Source: Guyparkeria sp. (GTDB lineage: Bacteria > Pseudomonadota > Gammaproteobacteria > Halothiobacillales > Halothiobacillaceae). From it: a stretch of 42,089 bases of DNA. A program made the translations under genes and the position numbers. How positions within the stretch are numbered: position 1 is the stretch's first letter; each line of letters opens with the position of its first letter. The DNA is taken from assembly GCA_024636755.1 (NCBI GenBank), contig JAGXGL010000086.1:1-42089 (forward strand). Reading direction: 5' to 3'. Positions 7,938-15,946 of this stretch are shown one piece after another. Below the pieces are notes generated by a model. It was given only the letters and a program-made list of their open reading frames with translations, ran no database searches and was not told the origin of the DNA.

Positions 7938-9203
7938 ATGGCCACCATGCACGATCTCGACTACTTGAGGCTGCTTCAGGCCGCCGTGGAACAGTCGTTT
8001 GACGCGGTGGTGATCACCACCGCAGAGCTCGATCGCCCCGGCCCGGAAATCGTCTACGCCAACCCGGCCTTCCTGTCGATGACCGGCTACCCGCTCGAGG
8101 AGATACTCGGCCAGACGCCGCACCTGTTCCAGGGCAAGGCCACCAGCCGTCCGATGCTCGATCGACTGCGCGCGGCGTTGGAGGCGGGCAAGGGTTTCTC
8201 GGCGCAAACCGTCAATTATCGCAAGGACGGGACGCCCTACGACGTCGAATGGAGCATTTCGCCGGTGCGCGACGAGGCCGGCGGCATCACTCACTTCGTC
8301 TCGGTCCAGCGTGACATCACGGCGGAGACCCGCGAGCACGAGCGCGGTCAGATGCTCGTTTATGCGCTCGATGCCAGCAGTGACAGCGTGGTGATCACCG
8401 ATCGGGACAACCGCATTCTTGACGTCAATAGCGCATTCGAGAAGCACATCGGCTATAGCCGCAAGGAAGTACGCGGCAAGAATCCCAGCGTTCTCCAGTC
8501 CGGCCTGCATGACCGCAGCTTCTATCAACGCATGTGGGACACCCTCGACCAGGGTAATGTCTTCCGGGACACGTTCATCGACCGGCAGAAGAACGGCCAA
8601 CTACTCCACATGGAAGAGACGATCACGCCGGTCAGGAACGAGCATGGCGAATTGACCGGTTACGTCTCCATCGGCAAGGACATCACGGAGCGTGTCAACG
8701 CGGAAAACGAGCTCAAACGTCTTGCCACCACCGACATGCTCACCGGGCTGATCAACCGGATGCATTTCGAGAAAATCCTCAGCCACGAGCATGACCGGGT
8801 GCGGCGTTACGGCCACCCGGCCGCCCTGATCATGATCGATATCGATCATTTCAAGCAGATCAACGACGATTTCGGTCATCCCATCGGAGACGCCGTGCTG
8901 ACGCGTTTCGCTCGCCTGATCAGCGAGCATATTCGTGCCACGGACAGCTTTGCTCGCTGGGGCGGCGAGGAGTTCATGCTGATCACGCCGGACACCGATG
9001 AACCCGCCGCGAGGGCATTGGCCGAGAAACTGCGGCGGCTGGTCCACGACACCGACTTCCCCGAAATTGGGCATGTCACGGCAAGTTTCGGTGTCGTCCC
9101 GTTAGCGGAGGATGCAACGCCGGAGCAAACGGTGCACCGGGTCGATCAGCGACTCTATGCGGCCAAGCAACAGGGGCGCGATCGAGTGGTCGGCGACGAC
9201 TAG
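7938..9203 (+). CDS. PAS-PAS-GGDEF diguanylate cyclase
   Basis: This soluble sensor protein of about 421 residues should make cyclic di-GMP. Two PAS domains (about residues 8-130 and 140-260) each end with the PAC-like 'VSVQRDIT' or 'VSIGKDIT'. The GGDEF domain follows, with the active-site GGEEF at 342-346. The inhibitory I-site RATD lies exactly five residues before GGEEF. There is no membrane segment, so it senses a cytoplasmic signal such as a bound flavin, heme or small ligand. There is no EAL domain. The start is ambiguous: a GTG at 7878 gives 20 extra unlikely residues, and ATGs exist at 7938 and 7947. It lies downstream of DHH-greB on the same strand. Confidence 0.9.
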   Translation: MATMHDLDYLRLLQAAVEQSFDAVVITTAELDRPGPEIVYANPAFLSMTGYPLEEILGQTPHLFQGKATSRPMLDRLRAALEAGKGFSAQTVNYRKDGTPYDVEWSISPVRDEAGGITHFVSVQRDITAETREHERGQMLVYALDASSDSVVITDRDNRILDVNSAFEKHIGYSRKEVRGKNPSVLQSGLHDRSFYQRMWDTLDQGNVFRDTFIDRQKNGQLLHMEETITPVRNEHGELTGYVSIGKDITERVNAENELKRLATTDMLTGLINRMHFEKILSHEHDRVRRYGHPAALIMIDIDHFKQINDDFGHPIGDAVLTRFARLISEHIRATDSFARWGGEEFMLITPDTDEPAARALAEKLRRLVHDTDFPEIGHVTASFGVVPLAEDATPEQTVHRVDQRLYAAKQQGRDRVVGDD

Positions 9204-9217
9204 CCCGTCACTGTCCT

Positions 9218-9562
9218 CTAGCTCTTCTCAAAGGCCTCTACTGCATCGTGCACCTCGGCGATGTCGGTGATCGCCGGGCCGCCGTCCATGAGGATGGCGA
9301 CCTTGCACGCCTCGATGATCTCGGGATGGGGCCCTCCTGCCTTGAGCCCCTTCTGCACGTGGATACCGATGCAATACTTGCCGCGTACGGTGATCGCCAT
9401 GCCCAGGGCGCTGAGGTCCTTGACGTCGTCCCCCAGCACCTTCTCCATAAAGCCGCTGCACGCCTGCATGGTCTCGCCGGCCTCGGCCTTCATCCAGCCC
9501 TTGCCGGCCTGGGCATCGTGCATTGCCTCGGTCATCCCGTTGCTCAGTTCGCGGTCTTGCAT
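9218..9562 (-). CDS. Carboxymuconolactone decarboxylase / AhpD-like protein with incomplete CxxC
   Basis: This 114-residue all-helical protein belongs to the carboxymuconolactone decarboxylase superfamily. The conserved tail 'EACKVAILMDGGPAITDIAEV' is present. In AhpD-type members the active site is Glu-(x11)-Cys-x-x-Cys-x3-His. Here the matching stretch reads Gly61-Lys-Tyr-Cys64-x3-His68, with Asp49 at the glutamate position. The second cysteine and the histidine are kept, but the first cysteine is glycine. A dithiol peroxidase mechanism is therefore unlikely without a partner thiol. It is transcribed away from the mutarotase gene. The start is uncertain: ATG codons at 9535 and 9520 are alternatives, the last preceded by GAGG. 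Confidence 0.75.
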   Translation of the reverse strand: MQDRELSNGMTEAMHDAQAGKGWMKAEAGETMQACSGFMEKVLGDDVKDLSALGMAITVRGKYCIGIHVQKGLKAGGPHPEIIEACKVAILMDGGPAITDIAEVHDAVEAFEKS

Positions 9563-9650
9563 CGAATTGCCGTTTTGATCGAATCGTCATGAGCATCGAC
9601 CATAATGAACCCGGCCAAGAGCTCATTCACTCCTGTCAGGAACTGTTCAC

Positions 9651-10547
9651 GTGATCGAAACACTGCGCAATCGCTTCGCCCTGCCCGGGGTCCACTTCCA
9701 TCAACATGGCCGGCTTGTCGTGATGGAACTGACAAATTCGCAGGGCAGTGCATCGATCACGACGATGGGCGCGACGGTGCTCGGTTACACACCTCAAGGC
9801 GGTGACGAGTTGATATGGGTCAGCGAGACGGCCCATTTCGATGGCACTCGTCCGGTGCGCGGCGGCATTCCGATCTGCTGGCCATGGTTCGGGGCCCATC
9901 CGAACGATTCCGCGCAGAAGGCGCATGGCTTCGCACGACACCTGCCGTGGGAGATCGAATCGGTGACGGTCGAGGACGACATCACTCGGGCCATCCTGCG
10001 GCTGCAAGCCGACGAGGCCACCCGTCGCATCTGGCCCCACGACTTCGTCCTCACCCTCACGGTGACCCTCGGGGAGACGCTGCGCCTCGACCTGACCGCG
10101 GAAAACCGTGATGACGAGACCTGGCAACTCTCGGAGGCGCTGCATAGCTATTTCCGCGTCACGGATGCCCGCGACATTGCCATCGAGGGCCTGGAGGGAT
10201 TGAACTACTGGGACAAGCAGCAAGGCGGCATCCGCGGAATCCAATCGACTCTCTTGCGGGCTCGCCCGCCGATCGACCGGGTGTTCTTCGATCACCAGGG
10301 CAAGGCCGTAATCGAGGATCATGCCCGGCGGATCGTCGTCGAAAAGGCCGGGAGCGCCACCACGGTGGTCTGGAACCCGGGCCCTGAGGGAGTGCGTGCC
10401 TTTGACGACATGTCCGATGATGCCTGGCGCGAGATGCTCTGCGTGGAAACGGCGAACGCCATCGATAACGGCTACGCGCTTCGCCCCGGCGAGCGACATA
10501 CCTTGTCCGCCACGATTCGAACCGAGAAGATCCTCGCCCGCAGGTGA
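9651..10547 (+). CDS. D-hexose-6-phosphate mutarotase (YeaD family)
   Basis: This 298-residue cytoplasmic aldose-1-epimerase-fold enzyme interconverts the anomers of glucose-6-phosphate or related sugars. Family signatures are 'VRGGIPICWPWFG' (69-81), His92 in 'AHGFAR', and 'LHSYFRV' further on, which together supply the catalytic and substrate-binding residues. The length is normal. The GTG start is supported by AGGA ten nucleotides upstream. It stands alone, divergent from the CMD-like gene, with no clear terminator behind it. Confidence 0.9.
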   Translation: MIETLRNRFALPGVHFHQHGRLVVMELTNSQGSASITTMGATVLGYTPQGGDELIWVSETAHFDGTRPVRGGIPICWPWFGAHPNDSAQKAHGFARHLPWEIESVTVEDDITRAILRLQADEATRRIWPHDFVLTLTVTLGETLRLDLTAENRDDETWQLSEALHSYFRVTDARDIAIEGLEGLNYWDKQQGGIRGIQSTLLRARPPIDRVFFDHQGKAVIEDHARRIVVEKAGSATTVVWNPGPEGVRAFDDMSDDAWREMLCVETANAIDNGYALRPGERHTLSATIRTEKILARR

Positions 10548-11004
10548 CGTCGGCGTCGCCCCCGCTGCTCGACTCGCCATGCGGTTGGTTCCCAGGGGCC
10601 GGCAGGGGCAAGGCCCAACCTCGATTGCAAGGGACTTGTCGGCTGGAACGTCAGCTCCGCGAAGCCCCGGCTCGAACGGCAGCGCCCCGCATGCGTTCGG
10701 CTGTTGCACCGGTGTCACGTCGCCAGCGGCGCCATGCTCGTCGCGTCCTGAACACGGAAATTGACCACACCAAAGCCGTATAGACCACTTTTTGCCCGCC
10801 AAAACGGCAAAAATTGCGATCTGATTGCTCTGAATCGATACGTTTGGGCGACTCGTTGCGAAAATACACAGCGCCGGGAAAAAGTGGGCATATGTCCGGT
10901 ACGTCGTTAAAAACGCCTCCTTCATCTGCCTCTGTCTAGATTCAAAATCGTTACTGAGCAGGAAGAAGCGACTGTTTTGCAAAAAAACTATGGCTTATCG
11001 AGCA

Positions 11005-11050
11005 GAACGCGGGATAATGCGTTCCGGGAAAACGAAACAGCGTTTCCCCG
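11005..11050 (+). promoter_or_regulatory. Candidate promoter and two stem-loops in the cold-shock leader
   Basis: GATAAT at 11013-11018 is a 5/6 match to a -10 hexamer, but no good -35 is seen. It lies in the loop of a dyad GAACGC (11005-11010) / GCGTTC (11019-11024). A second stem follows directly: 11025-11034 pairs with 11041-11050 at 9 of 10 positions. A transcript from here would have a leader of about 200 nt, similar in style to the long structured leaders of cspA-type genes. Confidence 0.4.
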
Positions 11051-11200
11051 AGAGGATTCAGTTTAAGGACTCCTCAATTGCACCAGGCTCGAACCCCGCA
11101 GGACCACAGATTGAATTATCCAGTTTGTATGACCCGCTACGATTTGCAGTTCTCTGACGCTTTTGCAGTCCTTCAGCACCCCTCGTTTTTCATTCAATTT

Positions 11201-11214
11201 TATGCATATGCATA
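11201..11214 (+). promoter_or_regulatory. 14-bp palindrome TATGCATATGCATA before the cold-shock start
   Basis: This perfect palindrome ends 6 nt before the GAGG ribosome binding site (11221-11224) and 18 nt before the ATG. It contains two ATG codons that open a 16-codon frame ending inside the cold-shock gene out of frame. Either role (protein site or RNA structure near the binding site) is inference. Confidence 0.35.
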
Positions 11215-11232
11215 GCATCAGAGGTATCCATC

Positions 11233-11433
11233 ATGGCTACAGGCACCGTTAAATGGTTTAGTGACGAGAAAGGCTTTGGCTTTATCGCTCCTTCAGACGG
11301 CTCCAAGGACGTTTTCGTCCATCACAGCGCCATTCAGGGCGGCGGCTTCAAGTCGCTGGCCGAAGGCCAGACCGTCACCTTCGAAGTCGAGCAAGGCCAG
11401 AAGGGTCCGGCCGCGGTAAACGTCCAGATCTAA
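11233..11433 (+). CDS. CspA-family cold-shock protein
   Basis: This 66-residue single OB-fold protein binds single-stranded RNA and DNA and melts RNA structure. RNP1 'KGFGFI' (15-20) and RNP2 'VFVHH' (about 28-32) are intact, and Trp9 and Phe10 are in the usual place. The GAGG at 11221-11224 sits 8 nt before the ATG. A long AT-rich leader upstream and a strong terminator downstream make it a single-gene transcript. An 8-bp hairpin GTCCAGAT/ATCTGGAC (11422-11440) overlaps the stop codon. Paralogues are usual, so no csp letter is given. Confidence 0.95.
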   Translation: MATGTVKWFSDEKGFGFIAPSDGSKDVFVHHSAIQGGGFKSLAEGQTVTFEVEQGQKGPAAVNVQI

Positions 11434-11457
11434 TCTGGACCCAACCCGGTCGACAGC

Positions 11458-11484
11458 AAAACCCCGCCTAGTGCGGGGTTTTTT
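11458..11484 (+). terminator. Intrinsic terminator of the cold-shock gene
   Basis: ACCCCGC (11461-11467) pairs with GCGGGGT (11473-11479) across a 5-nt loop, and a run of T follows to 11484. It lies 25 bp after the stop codon. Confidence 0.9.
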
Positions 11485-11553
11485 CGTTGTCCGGTGCAAA
11501 ATTCTGGCGGTGCCGACCGCCGCAACCAACGGCCTGCCGTTACGATACCGCCC

Positions 11554-12729
11554 ATGATCCGCCCCGTCCCTCTCATCGTCCTCGCCCAACTATTCGGCAC
11601 CTCGCTCTGGTTCAGCGCCAATGGCGTAGGCGATGCCTTGATGAATGACTGGGGCCTATCCCCGCTGGAGATCGGCACCCTCACCGCCTCCGTGCAGGCG
11701 GGCTTCATCCTGGGCACCCTGCTGTTCGCCGTATCGGGATTGGCCGATCGGTTCGCCGCGAGCCGAGTGTTCCTGGTTTCGACGATTACCGGGGCAACCG
11801 CCAATCTGGCGCTCGCCTGGCTTTCTCAGGATCTTGCGACGGCAGCACTCTACCGGTTTCTCACGGGATTCGCCCTGGCGGGGATCTACCCCGTCGGCAT
11901 GAAACTAATCGTGAGCTGGGCGCCGGAACGACGCGGCGAGGCACTCGCCTGGCTGGTCGGCATGCTGACACTGGGAACGGCCACACCACACCTTTTGCAA
12001 GGGTTGAGCCTCGGGATCGCCTGGCCGTGGGTGATCACGTTTGCCTCGGGACTGGCGTTGCTGGGCGGGGGGCTGATCGCGTGGCTCGGGGACGGCCCGC
12101 ATCTGGGACGATCGCCGAGGTTGCAATGGGGTGGAGCCTTTCGTGCTTTCCGCCACCGCGGGTTTCGTGCCGCCGCATTGGGCTATTTCGGTCACATGTG
12201 GGAGTTGTACGCCTTCTGGGTACTCGTACCACTGTTCATCGCCGGGCTCTATCCGCAGGCCACGGCCACCATGCTGTCGTTGCTTGCCTTTGCGGTGATC
12301 GGGGTCGGCGCGATCGGCTGCGTGGCGGCGGGCCGAGTTGCACGTCATCTTGGCAGCGCCCGGGTCGCGGTGATCGCCCTGGCCACCTCCGGCGGTTTCT
12401 GCCTGTTCTATCCCTGGCTCGCCGACCTGTCGGCCGGGTTGGCCCTGATTGCCTTATTACTCTGGGGTGTGGCGGTCATTGCCGATTCCGCGCAGTTCTC
12501 GGCGCTCGCCAGCCGCCATGCTCCGCCCGACGGGGTTGCCAGTGCGCTCGCCATCATGAATAGCATCGGTTTTGGTTTGAGCGCACTGGCCATTCCGCTC
12601 ACCACCAGCCTGTGGCAGGACCTGGGCGCCCACGTCAGCTGGTTGCTGTTGCCCGGCGCGACCCTGGGCGTAGTGGCGATGCGCCCCTTGCTCGGCGCCC
12701 GATCCGCTGTGTCCAGCGAGGCGTCATAG
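11554..12729 (+). CDS. Major facilitator superfamily transporter
   Basis: This inner-membrane carrier of 391 residues has about 12 hydrophobic segments in two halves. The family loop between TM2 and TM3 is visible as 'SGLADRFAASRVF' (compare GxxxDRxGRR/K). 'PVGMKLIVSWAPERRGEALAW' corresponds to the TM4-TM5 region. The substrate cannot be predicted. The ATG at 11554 is chosen because the protein then starts right before TM1; a GTG at 11494 would add 20 polar residues over the terminator region. No clear Shine-Dalgarno sequence was seen. Its 3' end overlaps that of the convergent exoD-like gene by 6 bp. Confidence 0.82.
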   Translation: MIRPVPLIVLAQLFGTSLWFSANGVGDALMNDWGLSPLEIGTLTASVQAGFILGTLLFAVSGLADRFAASRVFLVSTITGATANLALAWLSQDLATAALYRFLTGFALAGIYPVGMKLIVSWAPERRGEALAWLVGMLTLGTATPHLLQGLSLGIAWPWVITFASGLALLGGGLIAWLGDGPHLGRSPRLQWGGAFRAFRHRGFRAAALGYFGHMWELYAFWVLVPLFIAGLYPQATATMLSLLAFAVIGVGAIGCVAAGRVARHLGSARVAVIALATSGGFCLFYPWLADLSAGLALIALLLWGVAVIADSAQFSALASRHAPPDGVASALAIMNSIGFGLSALAIPLTTSLWQDLGAHVSWLLLPGATLGVVAMRPLLGARSAVSSEAS

Positions 12730-13353
12730 CAACGCCCAGACAATCGTTCCGACACTAAGCCCGGTGAGCGCGAACGCGACCAATGCGAGCAAGCCGTCAC
12801 GCATGATCAGTGCGAGTCCGAATACGGTCAGCGTCAAGCCGGCGGCGTTGGCCGAGAACGGAATGAACTCCATCGCCGGCATCACCAGGGAAACCAGCAA
12901 GGCCAAGATAGCCACGCCGTAGCGCGCTCCGCCGTTTACCAGGAACGTCAATCGCGGGCGCAGGAAACGATCCAGGAAGCGCGCCGTGGGCATGATCCAG
13001 TCGACCACCTTTTTCAGCGTCTGATGCCGGATCTGACGTTCGAGCAAAAACGCCGGCAACCAGAAGTGATCCCGGCCAAGCAACAACTGCAGAGCAATCA
13101 GAAACACGAAGATGCCGATCAACGTCGGCACGCCGGGAATATCGCCGATCAACGGCGCGAGCGTGATCAGCCCGGCCAACAAGAGCATCGGCCCAAACGA
13201 CCGTCGACCGATCACATCCAGTACCGTGCCCAACCGAACCGAGGTGCCATCCTCGCGGATATTGGCTAGCAACTGCAAAAGCTCGACCAGCCGCTCCGCT
13301 TCGCTGCCCTCCGAATCGGGGGTCTCTGCCTCGCGCTCAGATGGATTGGACAT
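12724..13353 (-). CDS. ExoD-family membrane protein, paralogue 1
   Basis: This 209-residue integral membrane protein belongs to the ExoD family (exopolysaccharide synthesis ExoD), whose biochemical role is not settled. A charged N-terminal helix of about 50 residues precedes the conserved 'RRSFGPMLLLAGLI..PLIGDIPGVP' region, followed by 'HFWLPAFLLER' and three hydrophobic segments at the C-terminus. The start ATG at 13353 has AAAGGG a few bases upstream; longer in-frame starts add low-complexity residues. A second member lies at 15947-16582, on the same strand beyond the intervening decarboxylase gene. The 3' end overlaps the convergent MFS gene. Confidence 0.82.
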   Translation of the reverse strand: MSNPSEREAETPDSEGSEAERLVELLQLLANIREDGTSVRLGTVLDVIGRRSFGPMLLLAGLITLAPLIGDIPGVPTLIGIFVFLIALQLLLGRDHFWLPAFLLERQIRHQTLKKVVDWIMPTARFLDRFLRPRLTFLVNGGARYGVAILALLVSLVMPAMEFIPFSANAAGLTLTVFGLALIMRDGLLALVAFALTGLSVGTIVWALL

Positions 13354-13507
13354 CGCTGTTACCCTTTCTATGAACCGCGTCGGAACGCTGACCGCCCATT
13401 TCCTGGCGCCTCGAGCGGCCCGGGACATATCGGCGACCCGGCTGCCGACCGATCCGGCGAGACGCAGCGCTACCGGGCATTTGTTGTAAACTTGGAGCCA
13501 TCTTTTC

Positions 13508-13531
13508 ACCCGGGGCCCTGCCCCGGGTTTT
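13508..13531 (+). terminator. Hairpin plus T-run in the decarboxylase leader (terminator or attenuator)
   Basis: ACCCGGGG (13508-13515) and CCCCGGGT (13521-13528) form a perfect 8-bp stem with a 5-nt loop, followed by TTTT on the plus strand. It sits about 90 bp before the decarboxylase start and points toward it. No plus-strand gene precedes it closely, so an attenuator in the leader is possible. The T-run is short. Confidence 0.45.
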
Positions 13532-13618
13532 GCCATTGGTGCGGCACTCTCTCCGACCCGACAAACGGGCATTGGTTTCGCCGAGACAGCCACCCGCGGA
13601 TCCCGAGGTTGACCATCC

Positions 13619-15880
13619 ATGATCTTCCGCTTTCCCATCGTCATTATCGACGAGGATTTTCGCTCCGAAAACGTTTCCGGCCTGGGCATTCGCTCGCTCG
13701 CCGAGGCCATCCGTGCCGAGGGCGAGGAGGTATTGGGTGTTACCAGCTACGTGGACCTGGCCGCCTTCGCGCAGCAGCAGGCACGGGTGTCGGCCTTTGT
13801 TATCTCGATCGATGACGAGGAATTCCACGGCGGCAACGCGTCGGTGGACGAGTCGCTGGAGGTCATTGTCCAGCTGCGCAACTTCATCCAGGAGATCCGC
13901 TTTCGCAACGCGGACATCCCGATCTTCCTCTACGGCGAGACGCGCACCAGCCGGCACCTGCCCAACGACGTGTTGAAGGAGCTGCACGGCTTTATCCACA
14001 TGTTCGAGGACACGCCCGAGTTCGTCGCTCGCCACGTCATTCGTGAAGCGCGCAGCTATCTCAACTCACTCGCCCCGCCCTTCTTCCGCGCACTGACCGG
14101 CTACGCCGCCGACGGCTCGTACTCCTGGCACTGTCCGGGGCATTCCGGGGGCGTGGCCTTCCTGAAGAGCCCGGTGGGGCAGATGTTTCACCAGTTCTTC
14201 GGCGAAAACCTGCTGCGCGCCGATGTCTGCAATGCCGTCGAAGAGCTGGGTCAACTGCTCGATCACACCGGGCCGGTGGCCGCCTCGGAGCGCAACGCCG
14301 CGCGCATCTTCAATGCCGATCACCTGTTCTTCGTCACCAATGGCACGTCCACGTCGAATCGCATGGTCTGGAATTCGAACGTGGCCCCGGGTGACGTGGT
14401 CGTGGTCGACCGCAACTGCCACAAGTCGATCCTGCACGCGATCATCCTCACCGGCGCCATCCCGGTGTTCCTGATGCCGACGCGCAACCACTACGGCATT
14501 ATCGGCCCGATTCCACGCAGCGAGTTCTCGAAAGAGAACATCAGGAAGAAGATTGCCGAACACCCATTCGCCGGGCAGGTCGAGGATCAGCAACCCAAGA
14601 TCCTGACCATTACCCAATCGACCTACGACGGCATTCTCTACAACGTCGAGGAGATCAAGGACGAGCTCGATGGGTTCGTCGAGTGCCTGCACTTTGACGA
14701 GGCCTGGCTGCCGCACGCGGCCTTCCACGACTTCTACGGTGACTACCACGCCATCGGCGCCGATCGGCGCCGATGCGAGGACTCGGTGATCTACTCGACC
14801 CAGTCGACCCACAAGTTGCTGGCCGGCCTGTCGCAGGCCTCGCAGGTGCTGGTGCAGGACTGCAACAAGGAGCGCTTCGATCAGGACGTCTTCAACGAGG
14901 CCTACCTGATGCACTCCTCAACCTCGCCGCAGTACGCGATCATCGCCTCCTGCGACGTGGCCGCCTCGATGATGGAGCCACCGGGCGGCACGGCGCTGGT
15001 CGAGGAGTCGATCTTCGAGGCGATGGACTTCCGCCGGGCCATGAAAAAGGTCGATGCCGAGTACGGCGAGGACTGGTGGTTCAAGGTTTGGGGGCCCGAT
15101 TCAATCCCCGAGGAAGGTATCGGCACGCGCGACGACTGGATGCTGCACGAGGACGATCGCTGGCACGGCTTCGGGCGGGTGCCGACCGGCTTCAACATGC
15201 TCGATCCGATCAAGGCGACCATCATTACGCCCGGGCTGGACGTCGACGGCGATTTCCACGACTGGGGCATCCCGGCGGCGATCGTCACTCGCTATCTCGC
15301 CGAGCATGGGGTGGTAGTGGAAAAGGCCGGTCTTTACAGCTTTTTCATCATGTTCACCATCGGCATCACCAAGGGCCGCTGGAACACGCTCCTGACCGCC
15401 CTGCAGCAGTTCAAGGACGAGCATCAACGCAACCAGCCCTTGTGGCGGATCATGCCCGAGTTCGTCAACAAGCATCCGCGCTACGAGCGGGTCGGCCTGC
15501 GCGATCTCTGTGAAAAGCTCCACGCGGTCTATCGGGAGTACGACGTCGCCAAACTGACCACGGAGATGTACCTCTCCGATATCCAGCCGGCCATGCGCCC
15601 GGCGGATGCCTGGTCGAAGATGGCGAGAAAGCAGATCGATCGTGTGCCCATCGACGAGCTCGAGGGGCGGATCACTGCCTCATTGGTGACGCCCTACCCG
15701 CCGGGGATTCCCCTGCTCGTGCCGGGCGAGCGTTTCAATGCCCGCATCGTCGAATACCTGAAGTTCGTTCGCCACTTCAATAAGCAGGTACCGGGGTTCG
15801 AGACCGACGTGCATGGACTGGTGGCCGCGGAGACCGACGAGGGTCTGCGCTACTTTATCGACTGCGTCCGGGACGACTGA
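13619..15880 (+). CDS. Orn/Lys/Arg decarboxylase (AdiA/LdcA size class)
   Basis: This PLP enzyme of 753 residues decarboxylates a basic amino acid to a polyamine precursor (agmatine, cadaverine or putrescine). The N-terminal flavodoxin-like wing domain spans about residues 1-140. The PLP core begins with 'SYSWHCPGHSGG'; 'HFDEAWLPHA' carries the PLP-binding aspartate; 'STQSTHKLLAG' carries the Schiff-base Lys399; a C-terminal domain ends the protein. The length is near that of AdiA (about 755) rather than LdcI (715). Substrate choice is not readable. GAGG lies 10 nt before the ATG. It lies between two minus-strand ExoD-family genes and has a terminator-like hairpin in its leader. Confidence 0.9.
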   Translation: MIFRFPIVIIDEDFRSENVSGLGIRSLAEAIRAEGEEVLGVTSYVDLAAFAQQQARVSAFVISIDDEEFHGGNASVDESLEVIVQLRNFIQEIRFRNADIPIFLYGETRTSRHLPNDVLKELHGFIHMFEDTPEFVARHVIREARSYLNSLAPPFFRALTGYAADGSYSWHCPGHSGGVAFLKSPVGQMFHQFFGENLLRADVCNAVEELGQLLDHTGPVAASERNAARIFNADHLFFVTNGTSTSNRMVWNSNVAPGDVVVVDRNCHKSILHAIILTGAIPVFLMPTRNHYGIIGPIPRSEFSKENIRKKIAEHPFAGQVEDQQPKILTITQSTYDGILYNVEEIKDELDGFVECLHFDEAWLPHAAFHDFYGDYHAIGADRRRCEDSVIYSTQSTHKLLAGLSQASQVLVQDCNKERFDQDVFNEAYLMHSSTSPQYAIIASCDVAASMMEPPGGTALVEESIFEAMDFRRAMKKVDAEYGEDWWFKVWGPDSIPEEGIGTRDDWMLHEDDRWHGFGRVPTGFNMLDPIKATIITPGLDVDGDFHDWGIPAAIVTRYLAEHGVVVEKAGLYSFFIMFTIGITKGRWNTLLTALQQFKDEHQRNQPLWRIMPEFVNKHPRYERVGLRDLCEKLHAVYREYDVAKLTTEMYLSDIQPAMRPADAWSKMARKQIDRVPIDELEGRITASLVTPYPPGIPLLVPGERFNARIVEYLKFVRHFNKQVPGFETDVHGLVAAETDEGLRYFIDCVRDD

Positions 15881-15946
15881 CTCGCGTCGTTGTCGTTCAA
15901 GTCGATTGCAGGTCGCCATGCCAGAACGTTTGCAAAACGGACGGCC

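Larger units (their letters stand above)
10548..11232. other. 685-bp gene-free region, 3' half is the cold-shock leader
   Basis: The first about 220 bp are GC-rich and the open frames there read as shadows. From about 10760 the DNA turns AT-rich. It holds a dyad TTTTTGCC/GGCAAAAA (10789-10813), a candidate promoter and stem-loops at 11005-11050, and a 14-bp palindrome before the cold-shock start (listed separately). A small RNA cannot be excluded but no specific family was recognised. Confidence 0.5.

Noticed and set aside
10789..10813. TTTTTGCC/GGCAAAAA dyad as a terminator for the mutarotase gene
   Set aside because: The T-run lies in the 5' arm and A-run in the 3' arm on both strands, so there is no T-tract after the stem. 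It is also about 240 bp from the gene end.
9636..10982. 448-codon open frame on the minus strand opposite the mutarotase gene
   Set aside because: The mutarotase has clear family motifs and a binding site; the antisense product has no recognisable domain.
11422..11440. Hairpin GTCCAGAT/ATCTGGAC as a second terminator of the cold-shock gene
   Set aside because: It overlaps the stop codon and has no T-run. The real terminator is at 11458-11484.
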